Below are positions 20,678 through 28,424 of a stretch of 64,000 bases of DNA, in pieces. The notes beneath the pieces are model-generated. The model was not told the DNA's origin, searched no databases, and was given only the letters and a program-made list of their open reading frames with translations. Within the stretch, counting starts at the first letter, position 1. The number at the start of each line of letters is the position of its first letter. Origin of the DNA: Nocardioides sp. Iso805N (lineage in GTDB: Bacteria > Actinomycetota > Actinomycetes > Propionibacteriales > Nocardioidaceae); the NCBI RefSeq assembly GCF_000364605.1, contig NZ_KB822576.1, positions 1 through 64,000 on the forward strand. The letters run 5' to 3'. Position numbers and translations under genes: made by a program.

Positions 20678-21508
20678 GCGCTGGGCGCGGGCGCTGGCGT
20701 AGAGGCACAGCGCCGCTGCCGTGGAGAGGTTGAGGCTCTCGGCACGACCGAAGATCGGGATGCTGACGACATGGTCGGCCTCGGCAGCCAGAGCTGGGGG
20801 CAAGCCCCATGCCTCGTTGCCCAGCAGCCAGGCCGACGGCCGCGCCAGCAGCGCGTCGCCGTCGAAGATGGTGGCCTCACCCCCCATGTCTGCTGCCAGC
20901 ACTGCCAGACCCGCCGCCCGCGCGGCCCGTACGGCGACGAGCGGGTCTCGCTCGATCACGATCGGCAGGTGGAACGCCGAGCCGACGGAGGCGCGGATGG
21001 TCTTGGGGTTGTACAGATCGACAGCGTCGCCGGCCAGCACCACGGCATCGGCTCCGGCCGCATCGGCGCAGCGGATCACGGTGCCGGCGTTGCCGGGGTC
21101 GCGGACATCGGCACAGATCGCTACCAGCCGCGGACCACTCGACCCGCTGGAACCGACCTCTCGACCGGCGAGATCTGACCACTCGACGTCGAGGAAGCGA
21201 CAGACAGCGACCAGTCCGGCGGGAGTGACCGAGTCGGAGAGCAGCTCGATGGCGCGCGGCTCGACCAGCGTCACCGGCACATCCTGAGCGGCAGCGGGCG
21301 CGAGCAGCTCGGCGTACTCCTCGGCTGCGGCTGGCGTGGCGAAGACCTCGACCACGCAGCCCTCTCCGGAGCCCAGCACCGTGGAGAGCGCGCCCTCGAC
21401 GGCCTTCGGGCCGTCAGCAAGGAAGAGCCGCCGCTGCGCGCGAGCGGAGCGGCGGCTCAACTTCCTTGCCTCCTTCACGCGGCTGTTGCCCGCGGAAAGG
21501 GGAGTCAT
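20642..21508 (-). CDS. SpoU/TrmH-family RNA 2'-O-methyltransferase
   Basis: This is an AdoMet-dependent methyltransferase of rRNA or tRNA. The product is 288 aa. An N-terminal substrate-binding domain (residues about 1-105) is followed by a knotted SPOUT domain. The SPOUT motifs are ADVRDPGNAGTVIRCADAAG, WLLGNEAWGLPP and IPIFGRAESLNLSTAAALCL. The linker carries a 22-residue stretch encoded by three 22-bp repeat units (21133-21198), in frame. The gene starts 24 bases after the rplT stop, so it extends the infC-rpmI-rplT operon, as in many actinobacteria. The exact RNA target is not shown by sequence. Confidence 0.9.
   Translation of the reverse strand: MTPLSAGNSRVKEARKLSRRSARAQRRLFLADGPKAVEGALSTVLGSGEGCVVEVFATPAAAEEYAELLAPAAAQDVPVTLVEPRAIELLSDSVTPAGLVAVCRFLDVEWSDLAGREVGSSGSSGPRLVAICADVRDPGNAGTVIRCADAAGADAVVLAGDAVDLYNPKTIRASVGSAFHLPIVIERDPLVAVRAARAAGLAVLAADMGGEATIFDGDALLARPSAWLLGNEAWGLPPALAAEADHVVSIPIFGRAESLNLSTAAALCLYASARAQRASMSAASTLPD
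21133..21198. repeat. 22-bp-period repeat inside the TrmH-family gene
   Basis: GACCACTCGA at 21133, GACCTCTCGA at 21155 and GACCACTCGA at 21177 are spaced exactly 22 bp. They are the same core, same orientation, as the three inverted copies at 15417-15472. Three units total 66 bp, that is 22 codons, so the reading frame is kept. The encoded Gly/Ser-rich linker (GREVGSSGSSGP) sits between the two domains. Confidence 0.75.
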
Positions 21509-21532
21509 CTCGACAGGCTCGATGACGAAGGA

Positions 21533-21916
21533 TCAGGCGGAGACCGGAGCGTTGACGTCCTCGGGGAGGGCGTTCTTGGCGACCTCGACCAGCGCGTTGA
21601 ACGCGGCCACGTCGTTGACGGCAAGGTCGGCGAGGATCTTGCGGTCGACCTCGACACCAGCAAGGCCCAGGCCCTGGATGAAGCGGTTGTAGGTCAGGCC
21701 CTCGGCACGCGCACCGGCGTTGATGCGCTGGATCCACAGACGACGGAAGTTGCCCTTGTTCTTGCGGCGGTCGTTGTAGCTGTAGACCAGCGAGTGGGTG
21801 ACCTGCTCCTTGGCCTTGCGGTAGAGGCGCGAACGCTGACCGCGGTAGCCGGAGGCCCGCTCGAGGGTGACGCGGCGCTTCTTGGCGGCGTTTACTGCGC
21901 GCTTGACGCGTGCCAT
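21533..21916 (-). CDS. rplT: 50S ribosomal protein L20
   Basis: This protein binds 23S rRNA and is needed early in large-subunit assembly. The product is 127 aa with the very basic N-terminal extension ([20 protein letters not shown]) and the conserved [20 protein letters not shown] block. It is the third gene of infC-rpmI-rplT, 62 bases after rpmI. In Bacillus, L20 represses this operon through the leader; whether that holds here is unknown. The upstream attenuator is the likely control point. Confidence 0.98.
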   Translation of the reverse strand: MARVKRAVNAAKKRRVTLERASGYRGQRSRLYRKAKEQVTHSLVYSYNDRRKNKGNFRRLWIQRINAGARAEGLTYNRFIQGLGLAGVEVDRKILADLAVNDVAAFNALVEVAKNALPEDVNAPVSA

Positions 21917-21978
21917 GTGTTACTCCTTGCGTGAAAATCTGGTGGCCAGGCCTCGGCGGCGCTGTGCCCGGGGAAAGA

Positions 21979-22173
21979 TCAGAGACCCAGCAGCTTCTTG
22001 GCGCGCGGGACGTCGTTCTTGGCGACCTCGACGGTGCCGGTCATGCGGCGGGTGACCTTGGAGGGCTTCTTCTCCAGGTTGTGACGCTTGCCAGCCTTCT
22101 CGCGAAGGATCTTGCCCGAGCCGGTCACGCGGAAGCGCTTGCCGGCACCGGAGTGGCTCTTGTTCTTCGGCAT
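21979..22173 (-). CDS. rpmI: 50S ribosomal protein L35
   Basis: The product is 64 aa, basic throughout. It begins [20 protein letters not shown], the typical L35 start, and continues with the conserved [14 protein letters not shown] block. It lies 27 bases after infC and before rplT, the universal order. Confidence 0.97.
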   Translation of the reverse strand: MPKNKSHSGAGKRFRVTGSGKILREKAGKRHNLEKKPSKVTRRMTGTVEVAKNDVPRAKKLLGL

Positions 22174-22200
22174 CTCTGCTCTCTCTTTCGTACTGAAAAC

Positions 22201-22878
22201 TCAGGCGTCGATCTCGGGGTCGAGATTCTCGGAGCGACCCCGCTCCTTCTTCTGCGCGACCGGCCCGGTGTGGGTGGCGCGCTCGGCGCGCTCAGCCGCC
22301 TGGTCCGCCTCGCGCTCGGCCGCCTTCTCTTCCTTGGCGACCTGCTGGTCGACCTTGGCGTCGGCCTTCTTCTTGTTCGGACCGAGGACCATCACCATGT
22401 TGCGGCCGTCCTGCTTGGGCGAGGACTCCACGAAGCCGAGCTCCTGGACGTCCTCGGCCAGCTTCTGCAGCAGCCGGAAGCCGAGCTCGGGACGGTGCTG
22501 CTCACGGCCACGGAACATGATCGTGATCTTGACCTTGTCACCGGCCTTGAGGAAGCGGACTACGTGACCCTTCTTGGTCTCGTAGTCGTGGCTGTCGATC
22601 TTCGGACGAAGCTTCATCTCCTTGATGATCACGTTCGTCTGGTTTCGACGCGCCTCACGAGCCTTCTGGGCGTTCTCGTACTTGAACTTCCCGTAGTCCA
22701 TGAGCTTGCAGACCGGGGGCTTGCCCATCGGGGCGATCTCGACGAGGTCGAGGTCTGCCTCCTGGGCAAGGCGCAGTGCGTCGGCCGTCGGCACGATGCC
22801 GACGGTCTCGCCATTGGGACCAACGAGGCGGACCTCGGGTACGCGGATCCGGTCGTTGATACGAAGCTCGGTGCTGAT
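22201..22878 (-). CDS. infC: Translation initiation factor IF-3 (ATC start codon)
   Basis: IF-3 binds the 30S subunit and proofreads the start codon. The product is 225 aa. The N domain ([20 protein letters not shown]) is followed by the lysine-rich linker and the C domain ([26 protein letters not shown]). A charged C-terminal tail of about 45 residues goes beyond the E. coli length. No ATG, GTG or TTG fits the conserved N terminus. An ATC at 22876-22878 follows a GGAGG ribosome binding site and matches the homologous start. Non-AUG start codons that IF-3 itself rejects are known for infC and allow autoregulation. Confidence 0.96.
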   Translation of the reverse strand: MSTELRINDRIRVPEVRLVGPNGETVGIVPTADALRLAQEADLDLVEIAPMGKPPVCKLMDYGKFKYENAQKAREARRNQTNVIIKEMKLRPKIDSHDYETKKGHVVRFLKAGDKVKITIMFRGREQHRPELGFRLLQKLAEDVQELGFVESSPKQDGRNMVMVLGPNKKKADAKVDQQVAKEEKAAEREADQAAERAERATHTGPVAQKKERGRSENLDPEIDA

Positions 22879-22949
22879 GTGTCCTCCAGTGATCGTCTGT
22901 CAGGAGGCCTTCCACGCGTTCGGACCATGTGCACACTGGCCCGAGAACG

Positions 22950-22981
22950 AAAAAAGGCTTCCGCTGTCACAAGCGGAAGCC
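22950..22981 (-). terminator. Intrinsic terminator in the infC leader (attenuator)
   Basis: On the minus strand a perfect 10-bp stem (GGCTTCCGCT and AGCGGAAGCC) with a 6-base loop is followed directly by six T. It lies 72 bases upstream of the infC start and on the infC transcript, so it should end transcription early unless the hairpin is disrupted. This is the only stem with a clean T tract noticed in the window. Confidence 0.85.
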
Positions 22982-23035
22982 AGTCGCGACGAGTCCCAAA
23001 GCTAGGGCTCGCACCCGAAGACAGAAATCAGGCAT
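22967..23035 (-). CDS. Putative infC leader peptide (22 aa)
   Basis: This short reading frame on the infC leader begins with ATG at 23035 and encodes MPDFCLRVRALALGLVATGF followed by RL. Its TGA stop lies in the loop of the intrinsic terminator. A ribosome translating to its end would cover the 5' arm and prevent the hairpin. A GGAG sequence lies about 16 bases upstream, so the ribosome binding site is weak or distant. I recognise no known family. The arrangement, not the peptide sequence, supports it. Confidence 0.5.
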   Translation of the reverse strand: MPDFCLRVRALALGLVATGFRL

Positions 23036-23127
23036 GATGCCCAAAACCTGCTCCTGGACCGGACCCGACGACCTGATCTTGCGGTGGTCGATGCGGGTGG
23101 GAAACGTTGCTGCTGTCTCCGCTTGCG

Positions 23128-23195
23128 GATCAGCCGACGGTTGTCGACTGATCGGTCAACACCGGACCCTACCCGACCATTCCCGGCGCGACCAA
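23128..23195 (-). promoter_or_regulatory. infC operon promoter and 5' leader hairpin
   Basis: On the minus strand a -35 box TTGGTC (23190-23195) and a -10 box TAGGGT (23166-23171) are separated by 18 bp. Transcription should start near 23159, giving a leader of about 280 nt before the infC ATC. An 11-bp stem with one G-T pair and an AACC loop (23128-23153) is at the 5' end of the leader. The leader also holds the leader-peptide frame and terminator. Confidence 0.65.
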
Positions 23196-23230
23196 TTCAG
23201 GCGCCTCGACACGCTCGGCGAACGAGCCTC

Positions 23231-23749
23231 TCAGGCGGGCGCGACCCAGGCGGTCCGCTCCCCGACCCAGGTGAGCTGCCAACCGCGCGCCATCGCGTGC
23301 AGATCCTCCCCCTCGATCACGAACGTCGCGGGACCGGCCACGTCGACGACGATCGCGTGCGCCTCCTCCTGCACCGCGGCACGAGCCGCGTCACGCGAGG
23401 AGACCGGCACGGGCCGGGCGTCGGCACGCCACGCCGCCATCGTGGCCATGCTGGTGAAGGCGAGCAGCGCCTGCCGGCCGTCGGCACCGGTGAGCAGCAC
23501 GGTGGCCATGTCACTGGTCTTGTCGTGGGCGAGTCCCTGGGCGTCGTACTCGATCTCGCCGAGCACCGCGACGACCGGCACCAGCACCCGGTCGTCGGCC
23601 AGGGCGGCCAACGCCTGCGGGTATGCGGCCCGATCGCTCGCGTAGCGGGCGAGTGCGTCAGCGACCGCCGTCCCAGCGGTCCCGTCGTCGTCCGGGAAGG
23701 CGGGTACTTGCAGGCGACGCTGATCCGGAGCGCTGTCGTGGTGTTCCAC
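23231..23749 (-). CDS. SseB-family protein
   Basis: The product is 172 aa, with no signal peptide or membrane segment. The central part (VPVVAVLGEIEYDAQGLAHD, then MATVLLTGADGRQALLAFTS) matches the SseB N-terminal domain as found in actinobacterial proteins usually encoded near infC. SseB domains are small alpha/beta modules with no clear enzymatic role. The start is GTG 23749, 35 bases from the divergent membrane-protein gene. It runs in the same direction as infC but is upstream of the infC promoter. Confidence 0.75.
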   Translation of the reverse strand: MEHHDSAPDQRRLQVPAFPDDDGTAGTAVADALARYASDRAAYPQALAALADDRVLVPVVAVLGEIEYDAQGLAHDKTSDMATVLLTGADGRQALLAFTSMATMAAWRADARPVPVSSRDAARAAVQEEAHAIVVDVAGPATFVIEGEDLHAMARGWQLTWVGERTAWVAPA

Positions 23750-23784
23750 GCGCCTATTGAACCAGCGAGTGGGAAGATGGCCTC

Positions 23785-24222
23785 ATGGACGACATCGCCT
23801 GGGGCGCTCTAGCGCTGGCGCTGACACTGGTCTTTGGTTGCGTGACCTGGATGCGCGCCAAGCAGGCCGGCCCCGCCGCAGCCGTGCGATGGGCCGGCAT
23901 CACGTTGCTGCCACTGGCGGCGTACTTCACCCACACGCTGCGGCTGCTCGGCCGGATCGGCACCGCGGTCAGTGACTGGGCCGTCGGCTTCGTCTGGAAC
24001 CCCGCCGTCTGGCTCGGTCTGGTGATGGCCGTCGTCGGCTTCCTGCTCATCGGCGTCTCGACCCGGCTCTCCGGCCGCTCCGGTGACGTGGACGCCGGCA
24101 GCGGCACACCGAAGGCCGTGCGCACGAAGAAGAGCGGCAAGGCGCCGGCCGGAGCCGACCTCGGCCTGGGCGACGACCTCGACGACATCGAGGCGATCCT
24201 CAAGAAGCACGGCATCTCGTGA
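23785..24222 (+). CDS. Small membrane protein, three predicted helices
   Basis: The product is 145 aa of unknown function. Hydrophobic segments fall at residues about 4-22, 33-52 and 70-91, followed by a charged cytoplasmic tail. The end of the tail, DLDDIEAILKKHGIS, looks like a conserved short motif, while the stretch between it and the membrane is low in complexity (Gly, Lys, Ala). It overlaps the next gene by 4 bases. I do not recognise a named family. Confidence 0.75.
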   Translation: MDDIAWGALALALTLVFGCVTWMRAKQAGPAAAVRWAGITLLPLAAYFTHTLRLLGRIGTAVSDWAVGFVWNPAVWLGLVMAVVGFLLIGVSTRLSGRSGDVDAGSGTPKAVRTKKSGKAPAGADLGLGDDLDDIEAILKKHGIS

Positions 24223-25466
24223 GCGCCGCCTCCCACGGTCCGGTGGCCGGACCGGCGTCGGTCGCTGCCCGCAACCGGCTCTGGACCCGGCTCAATGCCG
24301 CCGTCGCCGGCTACGAGGAGCCCCTGCCCACGCCGACGATGGTCGTCGACCTCGACGCGTTCGACGCGAATGCCGCCGACCTGGCCCGCCGCGCCGGCGG
24401 TACGCCGATCCGGGTCGCCTCCAAGTCGCTCCGCGTGCCCGCACTGATCTCGCGCGCACTGGCCGCACCCGGGTTCCAGGGCGTCCTCGGCTACACGCTG
24501 GCCGAGGCGCTGTGGCTGGTCGAGCAGGGCATCAGCGACGACGTCGTGGTCGCCTACCCGACCGTGGATCGCGGTGCCCTGGAGCGGCTGGTCGGCTCGC
24601 CGTCCGCGGCCGCGCGGATCACTCTCATGGCCGACTCGGTCGAGCACCTCGACGCGATCGACTCGGTGCGCTCGTCCCTGGCCGTGCCCGTACGGATCGC
24701 CATCGACGTCGACGCCGGGCTGCAGGTCGCCGGCCGCCACCTGGGCCCCAAGCGCTCTCCCCTGCTTGCCGCCGGAGCGGTGATCGACCTGGCCCGAGCC
24801 ATCGTGTCGCGGTCCGGCTTCCGACTGGTCGGGGTGATGACCTACGAGGGTCAGGTCGCCGGACTCGCGGACGACGTGCCAGGGCAGCGCGCCCGCTCCT
24901 TCGCCGTACGACGCGTCAAGGCGCTCTCGGTCTCGCAGCTGCAACAGCGACGGGCGGCGATCGCGGCCGGCCTGCACGAGCTGACCGAGCTGGAGTTCTG
25001 GAACGCCGGCGGCTCGGGCTCGCTGGAGACCTCCTCGTCGGACCCGACCGTGACCGAGGTGACCGCCGGCTCCGGGCTCCTGGTGCCGGGGCTGTTCGAC
25101 CACTACCGTGCCTTCGCACCGCGGCCCGCGGCCTACTTCGCCGTGCCCGTCACGCGGCGCCCCGCCGCCGGGATGGTCACCGTGCACGGCGGCGGTCTGT
25201 CCGCCTCCGGGCCGGCAGGACCCGACCGGCTGCCTGTCCCCTGGGCGCCGGCGGGACTCGCGGTCACGCCCCTCGAGGGCGCCGGCGAGGTGCAGACACC
25301 GCTGACCGGCGAGGCCACCGAGCGGCTGCGGGTGGGCGACCTGGTGTGGTTCCGGCACGCGAAGTCCGGCGAGCTCTTCGAGCACACCCCCACGTGCTAC
25401 CTCGTGGAGGGCGAGCGGATCGTGCAGGCTGCACCGACGTACCGAGGTCATGGGCTCGCCTTCTGA
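24219..25466 (+). CDS. D-threonine aldolase-like PLP enzyme (amino acid deaminase/aldolase)
   Basis: The product is 415 aa. The N-terminal alanine-racemase-type barrel begins at about residue 40 (TPTMVVDLDAFDANAADLA), with the PLP Lys in RVASKSLRVPAL. The C-terminal part (about 300-415) is the D-serine-dehydratase-like metal-binding domain, with H-rich ends (VHGGG ... RGHG). Family members cleave D-threonine-type beta-hydroxy amino acids or deaminate D-serine. The substrate here is not shown. It starts GTG at 24219, overlapping the membrane-protein gene by 4 bases and the kinase gene by 17. Confidence 0.85.
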   Translation: MSAASHGPVAGPASVAARNRLWTRLNAAVAGYEEPLPTPTMVVDLDAFDANAADLARRAGGTPIRVASKSLRVPALISRALAAPGFQGVLGYTLAEALWLVEQGISDDVVVAYPTVDRGALERLVGSPSAAARITLMADSVEHLDAIDSVRSSLAVPVRIAIDVDAGLQVAGRHLGPKRSPLLAAGAVIDLARAIVSRSGFRLVGVMTYEGQVAGLADDVPGQRARSFAVRRVKALSVSQLQQRRAAIAAGLHELTELEFWNAGGSGSLETSSSDPTVTEVTAGSGLLVPGLFDHYRAFAPRPAAYFAVPVTRRPAAGMVTVHGGGLSASGPAGPDRLPVPWAPAGLAVTPLEGAGEVQTPLTGEATERLRVGDLVWFRHAKSGELFEHTPTCYLVEGERIVQAAPTYRGHGLAF

Positions 25467-25995
25467 ATCTTCCGCCCCCGGCGTGGTCTCGCTCCTCCTG
25501 TCGAAGCCGCCCACGCTCGGGTCCGGACGGCTGCTGTGCCTCGACGGCCCTGCTGGCTCCGGCAAGACCACCCTCGCTGCCGAGGTCGCGGCACTGACGG
25601 CGGCGGCGGTCGTCCACCTCGACGACCTGTACGACGGCTGGTCCGGCCTCCCCCGCATCGATGAACAGCTTGCGACCCTGCTCGGACCGCTGGCGCAGGG
25701 TGAGCCGGGGACCTACCGGCGCTACGACTGGGCGGCGGGGCGCCTCGCCGAGACGGTGAGGGTGCCGCCCGCGCCGCTGCTGGTCCTGGAGGGCGTCGGC
25801 AGCGGGTTGGCTGCGTACGCCGCGGTGCGCACGCTGCTGGTCTGGGTGGATGCCCCGCCGCAGGTGCGGCTGGATCGGTGGCGGGCCCGGGACGGCACTG
25901 CGGCGGAGCCGTTCATCGCCGCCTGGCAGCGCGACGAGGAGGCCTTGTTCGCCCGGGAGGGCACCCGCGCGGCCGCGGACCTGGTCTGGCAGTGA
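25450..25995 (+). CDS. P-loop nucleoside/uridine kinase-like protein
   Basis: The product is 181 aa. Walker A GPAGSGKTTLA lies at residues about 36-46, and VVHLDDLYDGWSGL is the substrate-side Asp motif seen in uridine-kinase-like proteins. VWVDAPPQVRLDRWRARDG is the lid region. The specific substrate is uncertain. The start ATG overlaps the upstream gene by 17 bases; the pair with the aldolase gene is recurrent in Nocardioides-like genomes by memory only. Confidence 0.8.
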   Translation: MGSPSESSAPGVVSLLLSKPPTLGSGRLLCLDGPAGSGKTTLAAEVAALTAAAVVHLDDLYDGWSGLPRIDEQLATLLGPLAQGEPGTYRRYDWAAGRLAETVRVPPAPLLVLEGVGSGLAAYAAVRTLLVWVDAPPQVRLDRWRARDGTAAEPFIAAWQRDEEALFAREGTRAAADLVWQ

Positions 25996-26042
25996 GATCG
26001 GACCATGACGATCGGACCGTGCGGGGTCTCGACGGCACCCGA

Positions 26043-26048
26043 TAGCCT
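26043..26048 (+). promoter_or_regulatory. -10 box of aldose-epimerase-like gene
   Basis: TAGCCT ends 6 bases before the ATG at 26055, the spacing expected for a leaderless transcript. There is no ribosome binding site between them. Confidence 0.55.
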
Positions 26049-26054
26049 GCCGCC

Positions 26055-26975
26055 ATGGTTGCACCGACGGGTGAGCAGTATGAGATCGAGGCGGCGGGCT
26101 ATGCCGCGACCATCACCGAGGCGGGCGCCTCGCTCCGGCTACTGGCCAAGGACGGGCGACGGCTGATCGACGGCTTCGCCGAGGACACCATGCCCAGTGC
26201 CTGCCGCGGTCAGCTGCTGATGCCCTGGCCCAATCGGATCCGCGATGGCCGCTACACCTTCGAGGGAGCCTCGCTGCAGCTTCCGCTCAGTGAGCCGGCC
26301 CGGCACAACGCCTCGCACGGCCTGGCCCGCTGGGCCGCGTGGCACTTCGTTGCGCGGAGCGCGGGCCGGATCGAGATGGGCCTGCGACTGCCGGCCCAGT
26401 CGGGCTACCCGTGGGTGCTCGACCTCGGCGTGGTCTACGAGCTCGGCGGGGAGGGCCTGACCGTCACCCAGTCGGCGACCAACCGCAGCACGACCGACGC
26501 TCCCTACGCCTCCGGCGCGCACCCCTACCTGACCCTCGACATCGGCGGCACCGTCGACCCGTGGACGCTGCACGCGCCGGCGGCGACCATGCTGGAGACG
26601 GATCGTGAGCGGATGCTGCCGATCGGCAGGGCGTCCGTGGCGGGTACCTCCCACGACTTCCGCGAGCCACGCGTGATCGGCGAGACCTCGCTCGACGACT
26701 GCTTCACCGACCTGGCCAGGGACGCCGATGGCAGTGCCACCGTGACCCTGAGCACGGTCGACGCCGACGGCGGTGAGCGGGCCGTGCAGCTGTGGATGGA
26801 CGACCGTCACCGCTGGCTGATGCTCTACACCGCCGACGACCGCACCCCTCCGCGGGCCTCGATCGCGATCGAGCCGATGACCGCCCCGGTCGACGCCTTC
26901 AACTCCGGCGAGGACCTGGTCGTGCTGGCACCGGGTGAGACCTTCAGCGCTAGCTGGGGCATCCGGGCCCGCTGA
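26055..26975 (+). CDS. Aldose 1-epimerase family protein (GalM-like)
   Basis: The product is 306 aa with the beta-sandwich mutarotase fold. The segments LLMPWPNRIRDGRYTFEG and NASHGLARWAAW carry the conserved Arg and His, and ASGAHPYLTLD the second His. GalM-type proteins interconvert sugar anomers. This actinobacterial subgroup is often annotated only as a family member, so the sugar is not known. The ATG follows a leaderless promoter. The gene converges on the PH-domain gene across a repeat-bearing gap. Confidence 0.88.
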   Translation: MVAPTGEQYEIEAAGYAATITEAGASLRLLAKDGRRLIDGFAEDTMPSACRGQLLMPWPNRIRDGRYTFEGASLQLPLSEPARHNASHGLARWAAWHFVARSAGRIEMGLRLPAQSGYPWVLDLGVVYELGGEGLTVTQSATNRSTTDAPYASGAHPYLTLDIGGTVDPWTLHAPAATMLETDRERMLPIGRASVAGTSHDFREPRVIGETSLDDCFTDLARDADGSATVTLSTVDADGGERAVQLWMDDRHRWLMLYTADDRTPPRASIAIEPMTAPVDAFNSGEDLVVLAPGETFSASWGIRAR

Positions 26976-27026
26976 GTGATGCCTCCGTCCGCGTCGAATC
27001 TCGTCTCCGTCCGGGCAACGCTGGCC

Positions 27027-27088
27027 CAAGGCCCGACTCAACCCGGACCAAGGCCCGACTCAACCCGGACCAAGTCCCGAATCAGGCC
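27027..27088. repeat. Tandem 22-bp direct repeat (2.8 copies)
   Basis: A 22-bp unit at 27027-27048 is repeated perfectly at 27049-27070, and a diverged partial copy runs from 27071 into the end of the PH-domain gene. The unit contains GCCCGACTCAACCCG, which resembles GACCACTCGACCCG of the array at 21133. It lies between two convergent genes. Confidence 0.8.
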
Positions 27089-27567
27089 TGCGGCGGAGCA
27101 GCGACGAGCGCGCGCAGCTCCCGGGCCGCCGCCTTGGCACGGCCGCCGTCCGAGGCCTGGATGCCCATGGCGGGTACCGCCGTACCGTCGGCGAGGTCGA
27201 GGGTCACCCATGGTGCCCCCGGCGGGAGGTGCACGGCGAGCACCTGCTCCCAGGCCAGGTCGCGGCGCCGATAGCCGTTGACCACCACCAGCTTCTCAGG
27301 CCGCGCCTCGACCCGCGAGCGGATCAGGGCATGCACCAGCACCAGGATGAGCAGCCCGAAGAACAGCAGCGTGCCCTTCTCGAAGACGGTGAACTTCGCC
27401 CGGGTCTCGTCGTCGAACTCGATCCAAGACATGGCGCACAGACCGTAGAGACACACCACCAGCACGATGCCCATCGCGCGGACGCCGAAGGGACGCCAGG
27501 TCTTGGGCAGCGCCGGCGGAGCGGGGGGCGCCGGCCGCGGCGCGCCCGCGTCAGAGGCGGCAGGCAT
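27082..27567 (-). CDS. PH-domain membrane protein
   Basis: The product is 161 aa. A Pro/Ala-rich N terminus (about 25 residues) is followed by two hydrophobic helices (about 30-46 and 66-84) and a C-terminal domain resembling the bacterial PH domain (LVVVNGYRRRDLAWEQVLAV, then WVTLDLADGTAVPAMG). The function is unknown. It starts at ATG 27567 inside the end of hisG, with a 17-base overlap, so it is co-transcribed with hisE-hisG. No role in histidine synthesis is known for this family. Confidence 0.78.
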   Translation of the reverse strand: MPAASDAGAPRPAPPAPPALPKTWRPFGVRAMGIVLVVCLYGLCAMSWIEFDDETRAKFTVFEKGTLLFFGLLILVLVHALIRSRVEARPEKLVVVNGYRRRDLAWEQVLAVHLPPGAPWVTLDLADGTAVPAMGIQASDGGRAKAAARELRALVAAPPQA

Positions 27568-28414
27568 GGATGTCGGTCAGCAGGATGGCGCGAGCGCCGA
27601 TGGCCCACAGGTCGTCCATCAGCTTCTGCGCGCCCTGTCGCGGCACCATCACGCGGACCGCGACCCAGCCTTCGCGGTGCAGCGGGCTGACCGTCGGGCC
27701 CTCCAGGCCCGGCGCCAGCTGGGTGGCTGCGGGCACGTCCTGGGCACGGATGTCGTAGTCCATCATCACGTAGCTGCGCGCGACCAGGACGCCCTCGATA
27801 CGCCGCAGGAACGTCTCGTAGACAGCCGAGTCGATCGCCTCGCTGCGGGTGATCACGACCGCCTCGGACTCCAGGATCGTCTCCCCGAACGGCTCGAGGC
27901 CTGCCTGGCGAAGCGTCGAGCCGGTCTCGACGACGTCGGCGATCACGTCGGCGACGCCGAGCTGGATGCTCGTCTCGACCGCGCCGTCGAGGCGGGTGAC
28001 GCTCGCCTCGATGCCGTGCTCGGCCAGGAAGGTCCGCACCACGCCCGTATACGACGTGGCGATCCGTTTTCCGGCCAGCTCGTCGAGGCTGGTGAAGGCT
28101 CCGGTGCGCCCGGCGAAGCGGAACCGGCTGCGACCGAAGCCGAGCGGCAGCACCTCCTCGGCCTTCGCACCGGAGTCGTGCAACAGGTCGCGGCCGGTGA
28201 TGCCGACGTCGAGGGTGCCCTCGCCGACGTAGAGGGCGATGTCGCGCGGGCGCAGGTAGAAGAACTCGACGCCGTTCTCCTCGTCGATGAGGGTCAGGCG
28301 CTTGGCGTCCTCGCGCTGTCGGTAGCCGGCCTCGCGAAGCATGTCGGACGCGGCCTGGGACAGGGCGCCCTTGTTGGGGACGGCGATGCGCAGGAGGCCG
28401 TTGGTGGATGCCAT
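27551..28414 (-). CDS. hisG: ATP phosphoribosyltransferase (long form)
   Basis: This enzyme catalyses the first step of histidine synthesis, joining ATP and PRPP. The product is 287 aa. It has the two-lobed catalytic part (LRIAVPNKGALS, DVGITGRDLL) plus the C-terminal ACT-like regulatory domain (about 210-287; PTVSPLHREGWVAVRVMVPR). This long form is hexameric and feedback-inhibited by histidine, and does not need HisZ. It lies 10 bases after hisE. Confidence 0.96.
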   Translation of the reverse strand: MASTNGLLRIAVPNKGALSQAASDMLREAGYRQREDAKRLTLIDEENGVEFFYLRPRDIALYVGEGTLDVGITGRDLLHDSGAKAEEVLPLGFGRSRFRFAGRTGAFTSLDELAGKRIATSYTGVVRTFLAEHGIEASVTRLDGAVETSIQLGVADVIADVVETGSTLRQAGLEPFGETILESEAVVITRSEAIDSAVYETFLRRIEGVLVARSYVMMDYDIRAQDVPAATQLAPGLEGPTVSPLHREGWVAVRVMVPRQGAQKLMDDLWAIGARAILLTDIHACRL

Positions 28415-28424
28415 GGTGGGGTCC

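Noticed and set aside
23754..25658. 634-codon minus-strand reading frame opposite the membrane-protein and aldolase genes
   Set aside because: The plus-strand genes carry clear motifs and overlapping start/stop pairs. The opposite frame is a composition artefact.
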